64,000 nucleotides of DNA from Orientallactaga sibirica. Taxonomy: Eukaryota; Chordata; Mammalia; Rodentia; Dipodidae. Position numbers and translations under genes: made by a program. The notes under the pieces are model-generated. The model did no database searches, was not told the origin of the DNA, and worked only from the letters and a program-made list of their open reading frames with translations. Positions 53,014 through 64,000 of this stretch are shown here, piece after piece. Where the stretch lies: the NCBI GenBank assembly GCA_036365145.1, contig JAEOAD010000048.1, positions 10,953,001 through 11,017,000 of the forward strand, read 5' to 3'. Positions within the stretch are counted from its first letter, which is position 1, and each line of letters opens with the position of its first letter.

Positions 53014-53192
53014 AGGATTCCAGACGAAAGGGTGTGATTTTTCTGATGTTGCACATCTGTAGACCAGACAGGCATCTGAGGGGTAAAATGCAAGAGTGTA
53101 GCTAAATGATCCATCTCTGGACCTTATATCCAGAGGTTTTTTTAAAAAGCTCATTTATATCCTCTCTCTCTTCTTCCTCCCTCCCTTCCTTC

Positions 53193-53264
53193 TGTACTGT
53201 GGGTTGAATGCAAGGCCTTGTACACACCCCACAAGTATTCTTCCTCTAAGCTATATCCTCAGTT
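53193..53264 (-). repeat. ID-like SINE
   Basis: ctgtgggttgaatgcaaggc and cttcctctaagctatatcct. Confidence 0.55.
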
Positions 53265-53381
53265 AAAAAAAAAAAAAAAGCAATCTCCCCCAAAACCAAA
53301 ACCAACCAACAAAAGACCTATGATAATTACAAATAGAAGACAGCCCAGCCTCCACCTGTTCTTCTTATCAGATAATTGCTT

Positions 53382-53527
53382 TTATTTATTTATTTACTGA
53401 GAGTGAGAGAGAGAAAATGGGCAAGCCAAGGCCTCTAGCCACTGCAGACAAACTCCAGATGCACGTGCCACTTTGGGTACTGGAGAATCGAACCTGGGCG
53501 GCTCAGGTCATTAGGCTTTGCAGGCAT
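53382..53527 (-). repeat. DIP SINE, 5'-truncated
   Basis: Ends abruptly after aggctttgcaggca; the ccatctctccagccc mark is missing. Confidence 0.87.
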
Positions 53528-54469
53528 GATGTCTACTCCGGCAGTGTCCTGCTTAGTGTCAGATGACTGGACAGCTGTCCTCACGCCAGCTTACCATCAG
53601 CATCCAGAGGGAATGAAGCCAGAGACTAGGGCCAGGGACAGAAGTGTGTCATAGATCTTCCCTCCTGAACCCAGAACATTAGTGAGCAGAAACGCTGTCA
53701 CTAGCTAACTGTGGCCTTTCAGGGTTGCAGCCAGCCGGCCATGACTGTTGGTGTAGGTTTGGTCTTAAAGCTTGATGCGTTTCATGGTACATTCACGCCA
53801 GATGTGGCCACAGGCTTTGGCATCCTGGATTCTGTGAGGATTTCCTACTGCAGGAAGCTAGTGTGTTTACGTCTCATTGGTGATCAGTCTTTCAAGCAGA
53901 TATTCCCTTCATGGTTTCTTTCTTGTTAGCAAACCAGCTGGGTCATGCTATGTTGTGTTTAAGCCTTCATTCCAGACTGACACAATGATCACCTGGGTGA
54001 ATTATCACCATTCCTGTCAGCCCACACCAGTCTCCCAGCTCGTGCAAGGCCAGTATCTGAAAACCCTTCCTACAACGGACCAGTGTGTATTTTGTGAGCA
54101 AAGCTTACCCTGGCCAGGCAAGCCTGCCTTCACAAAACTTTTCATCATGAAAGGACTTTTAGGTTTCAGAAGTCCAGAGAAGACTGGCACTGCGTGGGTG
54201 CTCTGTCTCTGTCTTTGCTGAGGACGATGTGAGAGGTGGGGGTGCTACTTTATGAAATCACGTGCATCTATGCCTTTCTCCAGATTTCAAAGTCAAAAGC
54301 ATCTAAAGCACTTTCTCTTTCTTTGTCAGGTGAGTGAATCTCTTCTCTCTGTTGACATTTTATACTCATACACTGGCCAGTCCCTGAAAACAGATTCCAT
54401 CATAGGTCCTCACAGGGACAGTGGAGGATTGAATGAGGGTGGCTTCAACAAGCCATGCCTTTTTTATTT

Positions 54470-55022
54470 TTCACATGTTTATGTGTACGCATGTGTCTGT
54501 TCATATGTGTGGGGGTGCACATGCACCTCAGTGTGTCTGTGGAGGCCTGAGGTAAACCTCTATTATGTCCCACCATATATATATATATAATTTAGAGAGA
54601 GAAAGAGAGAGAGAGAATTGGCACACCAGGGCCTCAGCCACTGCAATCAAACTCCAGATGCTTGTGCCACCTAGTGGGCATGTGTGACCCTGTGTTTACC
54701 TCACCTTTGTGCGTCTGGCTTATGTGGGATCTGCAGAGTGGAACCTGGGTCCTTAGGCTTCGCAGGCAAGCACCATGGCTGCTAGGCTATCTCTCCAGCT
54801 CATATCCTACCACATTTGTTGAGACAGGATCTCTTACTGAACTCAGAGCTCATTGATTTGGTTTGTCTAGCTAGCCAGAAATTCCTTTCCCTGCCTTCCC
54901 ATCACTGGGATACAGTTGTATGCCGTCATGTCAGGAAGTTTCCACAGGTGCTGGGGAACTGAACTCAGGTTCTCATGCTTATGTAGCAAGCAATTCACCC
55001 CCTGAGCCATCTCCCCAGGCCA
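54470..55022 (-). repeat. B4-like SINE split by a DIP
   Basis: Left part tgtgtctgtggaggcctgag; right part gagacaggatctcttactga, gctagccagaaattcctttc and an end at gagccatctccccaggcc. Confidence 0.6.
54580..54799 (-). repeat. DIP SINE, long subfamily, inside the B4-like element
   Basis: Extra block gtgggcatgtgtgaccctgt, ending ctatctctccagct. Confidence 0.88.
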
Positions 55023-55049
55023 AGCCTTGCCTTACTTCACAAAGCTTTA

Positions 55050-55170
55050 TCTTATTCTATCTATTTATATATTATTATATATAGATTATATATAATTATA
55101 CTATTAATTATATAATAGATATGCATTCTATATTAATTATACATTATATATGTAGATATATATATCTATT
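55050..55170. repeat. AT-rich low-complexity tract
   Basis: TATATAATTA-type sequence with many short inverted repeats. Confidence 0.75.
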
Positions 55171-55240
55171 TCTGCAGAGATTTGTACTTTCATTTCATCT
55201 GTTTTATACATTAGCCCTACAACTGGCCACGTGACCACTC

Positions 55241-55680
55241 TCATCTCATAGAAAACACTAATGGCTCCCATTTAAATGATTGGGTCATAAGCAAGGTTCC
55301 TAACAGTGTGATGAAAAAATAAATAAATAAAGTTCCTGTTTTCAGTACCAGACAAGAATGCCCTCTTCCTGAGCAGGCCTCAAATCCAATCAGAGGGCAG
55401 TTTGTTAGCCCCATAACTTGTACACCACTGGTGCACCAGCAAGCAAATCTGGCCTGGCTGGTTGACTTTACAGTTTTCAAGATTCATTGCTTGAGACATC
55501 GCTATCATGCTCTCCAAGGCTCAGGGAACTACTGAAAGACAGGCTAGAAAGAGTATAAGCATCACAGGATGGAAAGGAGTGCTCCGGGGCACTGTCCTCC
55601 AGAAATGAACGGACCAGTGCACTCATGACCTCACAGTCGTGGTCAGTGAGTCCACAAGGGCTGCTCACATCTGAGCCCAT
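55241..55680. other. Unassigned sequence, possibly an old retroelement
   Basis: ctgagcaggcctcaaatcca, gagggcagtttgttagcccc and ctggcctggctggttgac look to me like a repeated rodent motif, but I cannot name a family. No exon is seen. Confidence 0.3.
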
Positions 55681-55681
55681 T

Positions 55682-55684
<3 letters not shown>

Positions 55685-55720
<36 letters not shown>

Positions 55721-55850
55721 AGGTAGGGTTTCACTCTAGCCTAGGCTGTACTGGAATTCACTATGTAGTCTCAGGGTGGCCATGAACTCACAGTGATCCT
55801 CATACCTCTGCCTCCCCAGTGCTGGGATTAAAGGCATGTGCCACTTCATC
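55685..55850 (-). repeat. B1 SINE with a T run of about 35
   Basis: gaggtagggtttcactctag to aaggcatgtgccacttcatc. The long homopolymer is its tail. Confidence 0.92.
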
Positions 55851-55882
55851 AAGTCTTAAATAACTATTTAAATCTACACTTT

Positions 55883-56092
55883 GGACTGGACAGATGGCTT
55901 ACTGATTAAAGTGCTTGCCTGCGAAGCTTAAGGACCTGGGTTTGATTCTCTAGTACCCACGGGAGCCAGATGCACAAGGCGACGCCTGTGTCTAGAGCTT
56001 GTTTGCTGTGGCTAGAGGCCCCGCATGCCCATTCTCTCCCTCCCCCCTCCGCCTCTTTTTCTCTCTCTTAAATAAATAAACAAATAAATAAA
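55883..56092 (+). repeat. DIP SINE
   Basis: ggactggacagatggcttac to taaataaacaaataaataaa. Confidence 0.9.
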
Positions 56093-56321
56093 GCTACGAT
56101 TTTAGAAACATAGATAATTCAAAGCAAATTAGATCTTTCAGCTTTTGTCTAACTTCCCAGTTGCTCAGGAAATTTCTCTAGGATACACTGTTTCAGAAGG
56201 TTTTAGCCTGCTACGTTTTATGCTTCTCTCCTGTTGAAGAGGGAAATGAGTCTTCATTATGCCTATCACTCTGCTGTCTAGACTCTCCCAGGTACCCTGG
56301 ACTCCAAGGCAGCTTCCCACT

Positions 56322-56700
56322 GTGGTAGTCTGAATGTGATAGTGTGAATGTATGGCCCCATAGACTCAGGTATTTTATGAAGGTTGAGTTTGTAACTTCA
56401 GCCCCTAGCAGGCAGATTCCTGTTACCGGGGGTTGCGTGTCACTGGGGCAGATCTAATTCCAGCCCACAGGTGTGGAGAGGGCAGCATGAGCTCTGCATT
56501 GTTTTGTTCTTGCTCCTTTTGGGGTTTACTGGCTGTTTTGTGGGTTTCTCGCTCTGCTTGGATCTATAGAAGGGAGCCAGCTTTTTCCACCACTAATGGA
56601 ACTGCCCCTAGATCTGTAAGCTTGAAAGAAACCCGTTCCTCCCATGATCTGTGTCTGGTTAGATGTTTGTCCCAGCAACATGGAGCTGACTACAACACCT
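56322..56700 (+). mobile_element. URR1-like element, diverged
   Basis: gtggtagtctgaatgtgata, ggttgcgtgtcactggggca and gtttgtcccagcaacatgga. Confidence 0.5.
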
Positions 56701-57321
56701 GCCCTCCACAGGGCAGGTGTTGCTCTGAGCAACAGGGGTTTGTGTATTGAGCTTGGCTGATTCAGTTACAGGAGAGCCCTCCCTGTTGGTGTAAAAGGAG
56801 AGTGAAGCTATCTACACAGAGATGATCACTGTGAAGACTGACCACATAGCCTAGTGATCACAGCTCAGAGGTGGGCACTGATGTCACTCAGCCTGGGTCC
56901 AAATAAACCCTATGTGATCTTCAATAATCTCTTAACCCTCTCTTGTGCTAACTTTTCTCATCTGTAAATGAGGAATGACCTAAGGTCATGGTAGTAAATT
57001 ATAACATTAACATAACATAATACAATATGCGTAGTAAGTATTCCATAAATATCAGCTACTAGTTTTGTTAGCAGCAGAAGTATTAGGAACTTAAAAAATA
57101 AGAGTGGAAGGCATAGGTACCACGCTAAGGGTAAATATTTCATTTTCAATGATAAAAACAACAAACGTTTTCATAATTATAAAAATGCCATAACTGACTA
57201 GAATTTTATGAGTAGAACATATAAAGACAATAGTCATTGTTCTAAAACTTCAGGTATAAAGTTTCAGGTAAACATATACAGCACATGTTCTTGAATTCTC
57301 ATTCCTAAACTTATGTTGTGC

Positions 57322-57484
57322 TTCTTTTTTTTTTTTTTTTTTTTTTTTGAGTCAGAGTCTCGCTCTAGCCCAGGCTGACCTGGAATTCACTATGTAGTGT
57401 AAGGGTGGCCTTGAACTCATGGCGATCTTTCCATCTCTGCCTCCAGAATGCTGGGATTAAGGGTGTGCGACACCACACCCGGCT
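57322..57484 (-). repeat. B1 SINE
   Basis: T run, gagtcagagtctcgctctag and an end at cgacaccacacccggct. Confidence 0.92.
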
Positions 57485-57489
57485 TGTGA

Positions 57490-57726
57490 TTTATTTTTTT
57501 AATTTGAGAGAGACACAGAGAGAGAAAAAGAGAGAGAGAGAGAGAGAGAGAATGGGGGCACCAGGGGCCTCCCAGGCACCGTGAAGGAACTCCAGACGCA
57601 CATGTGCAGCATTGCGCGCTTGTGTCACTTTTTGTGTCTGGCTAAACGTGGGACCTGGAGAATGGAACAGGCATTCTTAGGCTTTGCAGGCAGGCACCTT
57701 CACCACTAAGCCATCTCTCCAGCCCT
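57490..57726 (-). repeat. DIP SINE, long subfamily
   Basis: Extra block cacatgtgcagcattgcgcg, then gtctggctaaacgtgggacc. Confidence 0.92.
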
Positions 57727-58407
57727 CCGTGATTCATTTTTAATAGGTGCCATGCATCAACTGTTACCTCTTTTCAACGATCTGTAATGTGGGTTTGATG
57801 ACACTGCTGGCCCTTCACCATTTTAAGCTACAGTCTCTAAAGCAAACTGATTAACTGGTGTCTCCAGTTATCCTCCTCGGGAGGCGCAAGTGTGCTTCAC
57901 AGAGAGAGCTGCGTCATTCAGAATTCCTTTCCTTGTCTTTCATTGTGTGTGGCCCCACCAAGGTCAGAAAACAAGTAATCTGAATCTACTGATTGCACTT
58001 TCTTCCTTCCTGACTGTCCTTTTGAGAGTCAGTGCTCCTCACAGCCCTGGTAAAACAATTAGCCAAAGGCTGACCTATGTCCCATTCTCCAACAGAAGCA
58101 TCTGTGGAGACACTCAAGGCCAAGGGCATCATCTCTCTAGAGACCTAAAGGTAAGTGAGTGAAGAAATCTGTCTTCCAGTCTGTAGAAATTGAAATACAG
58201 TTTCTGAGCATCTCACCAAAACACTTCCTCTGACTATATGGAACCAAGAACCTAGTGTGCTCACTCTGGAAATCCAGACAGCCATTGGACAATGATTTTT
58301 TTAAATTAACTTTAAAAGTAGGATTAAGGATTTGAATTAAATCATATATACAACAGAGACTCTAAATATAATTTTTCTGTGCGGATTAATAGTTCTTGTT
58401 GGATTAC

Positions 58408-58604
58408 ATTTTTAAATTTTTAATTTAAATTATTTTCATTTATTTATGAGGAACAGAGAATGAATATGGGTGTGCCAGGGTCTCTTGCCACAGCAAGAAA
58501 ACTCCAGATGTGTGCATCTGGCTTTATGTGGGGACTGGGGAATTGAACCTGGATTGGCATGCTTTGCCAACCAGCGCCTTTATCACAGAGCCATCTTTCC
58601 AGCC
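58408..58604 (-). repeat. DIP SINE, diverged
   Basis: catttatttatgaggaacag to ccatctttccagcc, with a very short AG tract. Confidence 0.85.
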
Positions 58605-58710
58605 TTGTTAGATCGTGCTGATTAGTACTAAATGCATTAGTGAAACATGCTACTGAATTGTTGCTGACACTCAAAAATTTCTCCCTTAAACTAAAAGAAC
58701 AACTTTGAGC

Positions 58711-58734
58711 AAAAAAAAAAAAAAAAAAAAAAGC

Positions 58735-58768
<34 letters not shown>

Positions 58769-58778
58769 GAAAAAAAAA
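58711..58778. repeat. A-rich tract with (AAAAG)n
   Basis: Two A runs and a short AAAAG series. Confidence 0.9.
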
Positions 58779-58857
58779 TCACCTACAATGTTAAGAGAAA
58801 AATACCCTACAAATTGTGGGAATATATTTATCTTTTATATGTGTGATTAAATTTACA

Positions 58858-59090
58858 TTATAGTCATCTCTCCATATCTGTGGAGGACACATTCTGGACC
58901 TCCTTTTGATAGGAAAATCTGCTGGAGATTTTTATTAAAAAGATGCGGATGTTTCTTAAGGCATTGTATTTGGATGTGATCTGTGTATATTCTCATGTGT
59001 GCTTTAAGTCACCCAACGCAGGGTAAATGCTAATAGATATAACACTGTATTGTCTTAGAAAACAAGGACAAAGCTTAGTTCAGGGCAATT
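58858..59090 (+). mobile_element. Tigger-like DNA transposon remnant
   Basis: tagtcatctctccatatctg at the left end, then gtgtatattctcatgtgtgc and aacactgtattgtcttagaa, resembling the element at 62366-62996. Confidence 0.5.
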
Positions 59091-59279
59091 GTTTTCTCCC
59101 TAGTGTTTGTGAACTAAAGGTCCTAGAAAAGCACTGCATCTGCTGCACCTACGTCCAACAAGGCTGGACTGATAGAGCTCCTTTGATCACAAAGAGCTGG
59201 AATGTTGCAAGGTCAGATCCAAATTACCTCAGGCTACCTTTAACCCCTTAACAGACATTTGTTGCCCACCTCTGTGCCT

Positions 59280-59660
59280 GACCTAACACCCACGTGACTA
59301 TTAGTTGATCAGGTGTGAGCTTTTTTGGAATGTAAGAACAAAGCCCGCCCCCACCGCCAGCCTCCACCAACCCAAGGGCTAACAATGTCATGGGAGAGCA
59401 TCTGAAGGCTGTGGAAGAGATCCTCTGTCCCCCTTTGCTGTAACCCGCCTACCTGATGATCAGCCAATGTATTTGAAAAGCACCTTGATTTATGACTTTA
59501 TTCTGTTCTGTACCTATAAAACCTTCACGAAATTAACAAGTGGGAACATGGAATTGGGGTAACCTAAATCTGTGTTCCCCGGGCCATGGTCACTCATATT
59601 TGGCTCCAGAAGAAACTAGGTTATCCCCTTTAAGATGAGAGCTGCATCTTTTGTGTTGAC
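59280..59660 (+). mobile_element. Possible old LTR fragment
   Basis: tgtacctataaaaccttcac (TATA-like, about 59511) followed about 75 nt later by catatttggctccagaag, in the order seen in retroviral LTRs. No coding part remains; ends undefined. Confidence 0.3.
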
Positions 59661-59731
59661 ATGTTTTCCATCCTCGGCTGGTTGAGTCCACGGAAGCAGA
59701 ACCCACAGACAGGGAGTGCCAGCTATATTCA

Positions 59732-60001
<270 letters not shown>

Positions 60002-60436
60002 TTACTGGCTAGAAATAACTCTATACACCATAAACATAAGGATATGAGTCATAAAATGTCACACTTAATATCACAACCCGGCCATATTCTTCAGAAATGG
60101 GGTTGGAATCATTTTGATTACATTGTGTTTACATGACAACCAAGTAGATCATCTCAAAAAGTTTGCTTACTACATTGGTACACATGATAAATTCTATAAT
60201 ACCTAACACGTTTTGTGTTCTTTTTTAATGTTCCAGGCAATTGGGTTTAAAAAAAAAAAGCACATAGGAAAAAAGTAATTTGTCTAGGTTTTTCTAATGG
60301 TAGGCACATTCTGTCCTCTGTGGGTCAAATAATGGAAAAGACTCTGGGGTCATCTCTTTCAGAAATCTCTAAGGACCAATTTTCAGGCCAGCTGGCTGCT
60401 GTTTGCAAAAGGGATGTACTTCTAGAAGGAAAAAAA

Positions 60437-60582
60437 AAAGGCTCAAAAGGTCATGTCTGTGATCTGAGCACTTGGGAGGTTGATGCAAAAGGACTGCTGT
60501 GAATTTGAACCCAGCTTGTTCATCCCGTGAGTTCAAGGCCAGCCTGGGCAATATCGTAAGACCTTATCTCAAAAATTAAGAG
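60437..60582 (+). repeat. B1-like SINE, old
   Basis: tctgagcacttgggaggttg to gaccttatctcaaaaatta. Confidence 0.7.
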
Positions 60583-60668
60583 GCTCCGAATGAAGGGGCT
60601 AAAAATTAGGGATTCTTAACCGTACCCTATTTATGCCATCCAAAGTGTGGACTTCACGTTTTACTCTC

Positions 60669-60842
60669 AGTCAGGTGTGGTGGTGCATTCCTTTAATCTC
60701 AGCACTCAGTTGACAGAGGTAGGAGGATGGCTGTGAGTTCGAGGCCACCCTGAGTTTACATAATGAATTCCAAGTTAGCCTGGGCTAGAGTGAGACCCTA
60801 CTTCGAAAACAAACAAACAAACAAACAAACAAACAAACAAAG
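60669..60842 (+). repeat. B1 SINE with (CAAA)n tail
   Basis: gtcaggtgtggtggtgcatt to gaccctacttcgaaaac, then CAAA units. Confidence 0.93.
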
Positions 60843-61833
60843 ATGGATAATTTTTTACTTTCACCACCCTTGGGTCAAGTTTTGTCCTTGAAAGAATGGT
60901 GCAGAGTCCCCTTGGTTAGATCTTGAACAGGGGCCACTATCAGGGTTCCTGGCACATAGACTCCATTCTAAGCAACTTTTTTGTTTCCCTTTCTTCCTCC
61001 CCACCCCTGTATCCTCCTTCCCAACTTAGTCACCTATCTGCTTTCATACTACATATTTCCTTTTGGACCTTATTTCTAAAAGAAAAAGAAAATTCTAGAC
61101 TGTGTCAGGCAAGTACTTGTAAGGTGGTTTCGTGTCACTGTACAAGTGTGCTTAGAATGGACCCATTAGAGATGAAGGGAACTAACAGAGACAAGATAGA
61201 TTCTTAAAGGGAGGTATAATTTTGGATGACTGGACACAAAAACTAAGAAAAGAGTCATGAAAAAAAACAACAACAACAACAAGTGAATTTCCAGTTTGAC
61301 CACTGGTTTAGGTATCAGGACAATGGTGATGTCATTGATTACAAAGGGGAGTAAAGTTCTACAAAGAATTGAACACTCGTGATTACAAAGAAACATTACA
61401 GCTTCTCTTACATTCTTTCCATCCCACAGCCAGTTCTGAAGAAGTCATGTGAGGATGTTGTTGATTTTTTACAGAATTACAGAATTTCCATTGATAAGTC
61501 TCCTTCTTATGCTCCCCCTTTGATTCAGTAGAGTCAGGGAGCCCCTTCTATCTTTCCAGGGCTCAGCTACCACTGCCTGGTAGGAATAGGTCCTCCCAAG
61601 TTCAAACAGTAAAGTGCACTGTATATCAATTACTTCTCTCCCTCCTCCTCATTCAAGTTACTTCTGTGCTAGTCTCTACCCTGGGAGATCTGGGGTGAGG
61701 TCTGGCAGTGGCTTCTTTGGGGACTTCACTTCATCTGTAATCTTTCTTTGGCGTGGCTTTCATCGTAACACGTTTCTGTTCCCAACTGTCAATATTGTTC
61801 AGTTATCATCATCCAGTCTCAAAAACCTCAGCC

Positions 61834-61975
61834 TGAGCTGAGTGTGGTGGCACATCCCTTTAATCCCAGAATTCAGAAGGCAGAGGTAGGAGGATTGCTA
61901 TGAATTTGAGATCACTCAGACTACATAGTGAATTCTAGGTCAGCCTGGGATAGAGAGAGACCCTACCTTGAACTC
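61834..61975 (+). repeat. B1 SINE
   Basis: gctgagtgtggtggcacatc to gagaccctaccttgaa. Confidence 0.9.
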
Positions 61976-62220
61976 CCTCTGCCCCACCAATCTTGTTTAG
62001 AGGGCTTCGCTATTTTGCCTCCACTCTGTCTGGACCATGCGAGCTCTATTCTCATGCATGCCTTTCCTTCTCTCCTTCTGTTTTTGTCCCTTCTTCTCTG
62101 TCCATCCAATACTCCTCTTATTTGACCAGTTGGAGAAATCATTCTGCCTATTTGCTCCTGTAATTGAACCATGCGCCCTTTATGGCGTCCCTTAAAAGTT
62201 CCCTACCAGACCCTAACTTT

Positions 62221-62341
62221 GAGCCAGGCATGGGACATACCTGTAATCCCAGTCTTGGGAAGGTGAGGTGGGAGGGCCTTGAGTCCAAAGTATCCTGGGC
62301 TACAAGGTGAGAGCCAGTTTGTAAAAACAAATAACAACCAA
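62221..62341 (+). repeat. B1-like SINE, old
   Basis: gagccaggcatgggacatac through gtcttgggaaggtgaggtgg. Confidence 0.65.
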
Positions 62342-62365
62342 AGACCACAGCTTCCCAGATATAAC

Positions 62366-62528
62366 ACAGCCATCCCTTGGTATCAACAGAGGATTGGTTC
62401 CAGGATCCCTTCAGTATCAAAATCCACAAGTGCTCTGCTCCATTATTAAAATGGCCTGGTATTTGCACATAAGTGAGGCACATCCTCCTGCAGCCTATAG
62501 GTTGTTTTCTCTCTCTCTCTCTATTTGA

Positions 62529-62601
<73 letters not shown>

Positions 62602-62996
62602 CGAGAATGGGCGTTCCATCGGCCTTTCAGCAGCTGTGAACAAACTCCAGATCCATGTGCCCCCTTGTGGGAAAGTGCAGGATTGCACCCTTGCATCACT
62701 TGTTGCGTCTGGCTAAATGTGGGACCTGGAGAATCGAATGGGCATTCTTAAGCTTTTGCAGGCAGATGCCTTAACTGTTTAGCCATGTCTCCAGCCCCTA
62801 TAGGTTGTTTTTGATACTTAAAACAATGCAAATGTGATGTTAATAATTGTTATGTTGTTTTGTTTATGGAATAATAAGAAGAAAAATGTATAGACATGCT
62901 CAGTACAGAAGTAAGTTTTCCTCACCAAGTATTTTCAGTTGGTTGGATGAATCTGCAGATCCAGAATATACAGGAACAGAGGGCCCACTACATAGC
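62366..62996 (+). mobile_element. Tigger/MER2-like DNA transposon, split by a DIP
   Basis: Left end agccatcccttggtatcaac with gattggttccaggatccctt; right end gttggatgaatctgcagatc to acagagggcccacta. These resemble pogo/Tigger terminal regions in inverted orientation. The DIP at 62509-62796 interrupts it. Confidence 0.6.
62509..62796 (-). repeat. DIP SINE, long subfamily, with target duplication
   Basis: CT, (CA)n and (AG)n tail tracts, extra block gtgggaaagtgcaggattgc and an end at ccatgtctccagcc. cctataggttgtttt occurs at 62494-62508 and 62797-62811. Confidence 0.95.
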
Positions 62997-63002
62997 ATTC
63001 TT

Positions 63003-63212
63003 TTTTTTTTTTTGGAAAAAAAAAAGTATTTATTTATTTATTCATGAGGGGGTGGAGAGAATGGGTGTGCCAGGACTTTTGGCTGCTGCAAACTCCAAAC
63101 ACATGCACCACTTCATGCATTTGGCTTTATGTGAATAGTAGGGAATTGAACCTGGGCTGATAGGCTTTTCAAGCAAGCATGTTTAGCCACTGAGTCATCT
63201 CCCCAGTTCCCT
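63003..63212 (-). repeat. DIP SINE with target duplication
   Basis: T and A runs, tatttatttatttattcatg to catctccccagttcc. tagcattcttt lies on both sides. Confidence 0.88.
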
Positions 63213-63345
63213 ATGTAGCATTCTTTACATAGGTAATACTCAATAAATTTTCTTACATAACTAACTGAACATGGCTTTCTAGTTTTAGTTTTATAGGCCT
63301 AAGAGGGATTCATATGGTGGGAAAAATCTTTAAAGAAGAGGTGTA

Positions 63346-63604
63346 TGGGCTGGAGAGATGACTTAGTGGTTAAGATCCTGCCTGAGAAGCCTAAGAATGC
63401 TTGTTCAAATCCCCAGTTCCCATGTATAGCCAGACACAAAACTGACGCAAGTGTGCAATGTCACATATGTGCACAGGGGGGTACATGTGTCTGGAGTTTG
63501 TTCACAATGGCTGAAAGGCCCTGGCATGCCTGTTCATTTTCTTTCTCGCTTCCTTTTTAACCCTCTATCTGCCTCTTTCTCAAAAAAAAAAAAAAAAAAA
63601 AAAA
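63346..63604 (+). repeat. DIP SINE, long subfamily
   Basis: tgggctggagagatgactta, extra block with gcaagtgtgcaatgtcacat and a poly(A) tail. Confidence 0.92.
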
Positions 63605-64000
63605 CAATAGGTGTAGGATTTGTAATGAAGACTCTTCAATTCACCAACAGCTAACTAAAAGACATGACTTTTCTACAAATGGAAATTCAAGGTCAGGTAA
63701 TGGAAACTGCTATACAGCAAATTCTTCTCAAATGAAATATTTCCTCCTGAAGGGAGGAGGAAGACTCAGGAGGTCACCAAGTCTGGGAAAGCTGAAACTT
63801 AAAAAGGTCACAAGACTCTTCTCTAAGGTTATATGAAGGGGAAACAACTTCTTGGGGAAACTCCCCAGCCAGCCTCTGCGACTGCTGGGGTGAGCTTTTC
63901 AGTGATGCAGTTGCCCATGAGTCATCCAAGCTCCTGTCAGCAACTCCTCACCCTGCTCTACAAGTAATCCCAGAACCCTCATTGGCTCTCCAAAGCTGCT

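Noticed and set aside
53711..54221. Two overlapping plus-strand open frames in unique sequence
   Set aside because: No recognisable protein family, no splice context and no coding-like composition; treated as chance frames.
62148..62699. The longest open frame in the window (183 codons, minus strand)
   Set aside because: It runs through a DIP (CT/CA repeats) and a Tigger-like element; no family resemblance, and its composition is that of the repeats.

Overview
The window is mammalian nuclear DNA, almost all intron. Its two dominant short repeats point to a rodent of the jerboa group (Dipodoidea, for example Jaculus). One is a tRNA-derived SINE of the B2 superfamily that starts ggctggagagatggctta and has a CT-rich 3' part and an AATAAA-type tail; I call it DIP, the name used for the jerboa B2-superfamily SINE. 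The other is a B1 (7SL-derived) SINE. More than 50 DIP copies and about 30 B1 copies are recognisable by eye, with a few ID-like, B4-like, L1, Tigger-like and other old elements. The species is an inference from these families.

The only gene I can support is the 5' part of FRY (Furry homolog), on the minus strand, so transcription runs from high to low coordinates. Ten coding exons are visible: 59780-59979, 37990-38043, 26193-26332, 16511-16601, 16217-16296, 16027-16107, 7555-7723, 2732-2824, 2546-2644 and 598-699. All have AG/GT borders and their phases join without a break. Together they encode 369 consecutive residues, corresponding to about residues 25-393 of FRY as I remember the human protein. 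The first coding exon (about 24 residues) lies above 64000 and the remaining exons lie below position 1. FRY is a very large HEAT/armadillo-like scaffold related to Drosophila Furry, yeast Tao3 and fission-yeast Mor2. It acts with NDR kinases (STK38/STK38L) and on spindle microtubules; the window covers its N-terminal segment and the start of the conserved Furry/MOR2-PAG1 N-terminal domain.

Layout: 1-7723 carries four exons, two of them separated by a stop-free 87-nt intron. 7724-16026 is an intron with a possible solo LTR and an inverted SINE composite. 16027-16601 is a tight three-exon cluster. 16602-26192 is an intron with L1 remnants and a clear 1.7-kb tandem duplication (21301-24687). 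26333-37989 is an intron with a cluster of three related old elements in alternating orientation. 38044-59779 is a 21.7-kb intron with B4/DIP nests and one CpG-richer island near 46.6-46.9 kb that could be an internal promoter or enhancer. 59980-64000 is the 3' part of the intron after the missing first coding exon and holds a Tigger-like element split by a SINE.

I found no tRNA or rRNA genes, no second protein-coding gene and no CRISPR-like array. I see no strikingly new system. The points most worth checking are the retained-intron candidate, the tandem duplication, the inverted SINE composite, the SINE-flanked three-exon cassette and the candidate internal promoter.
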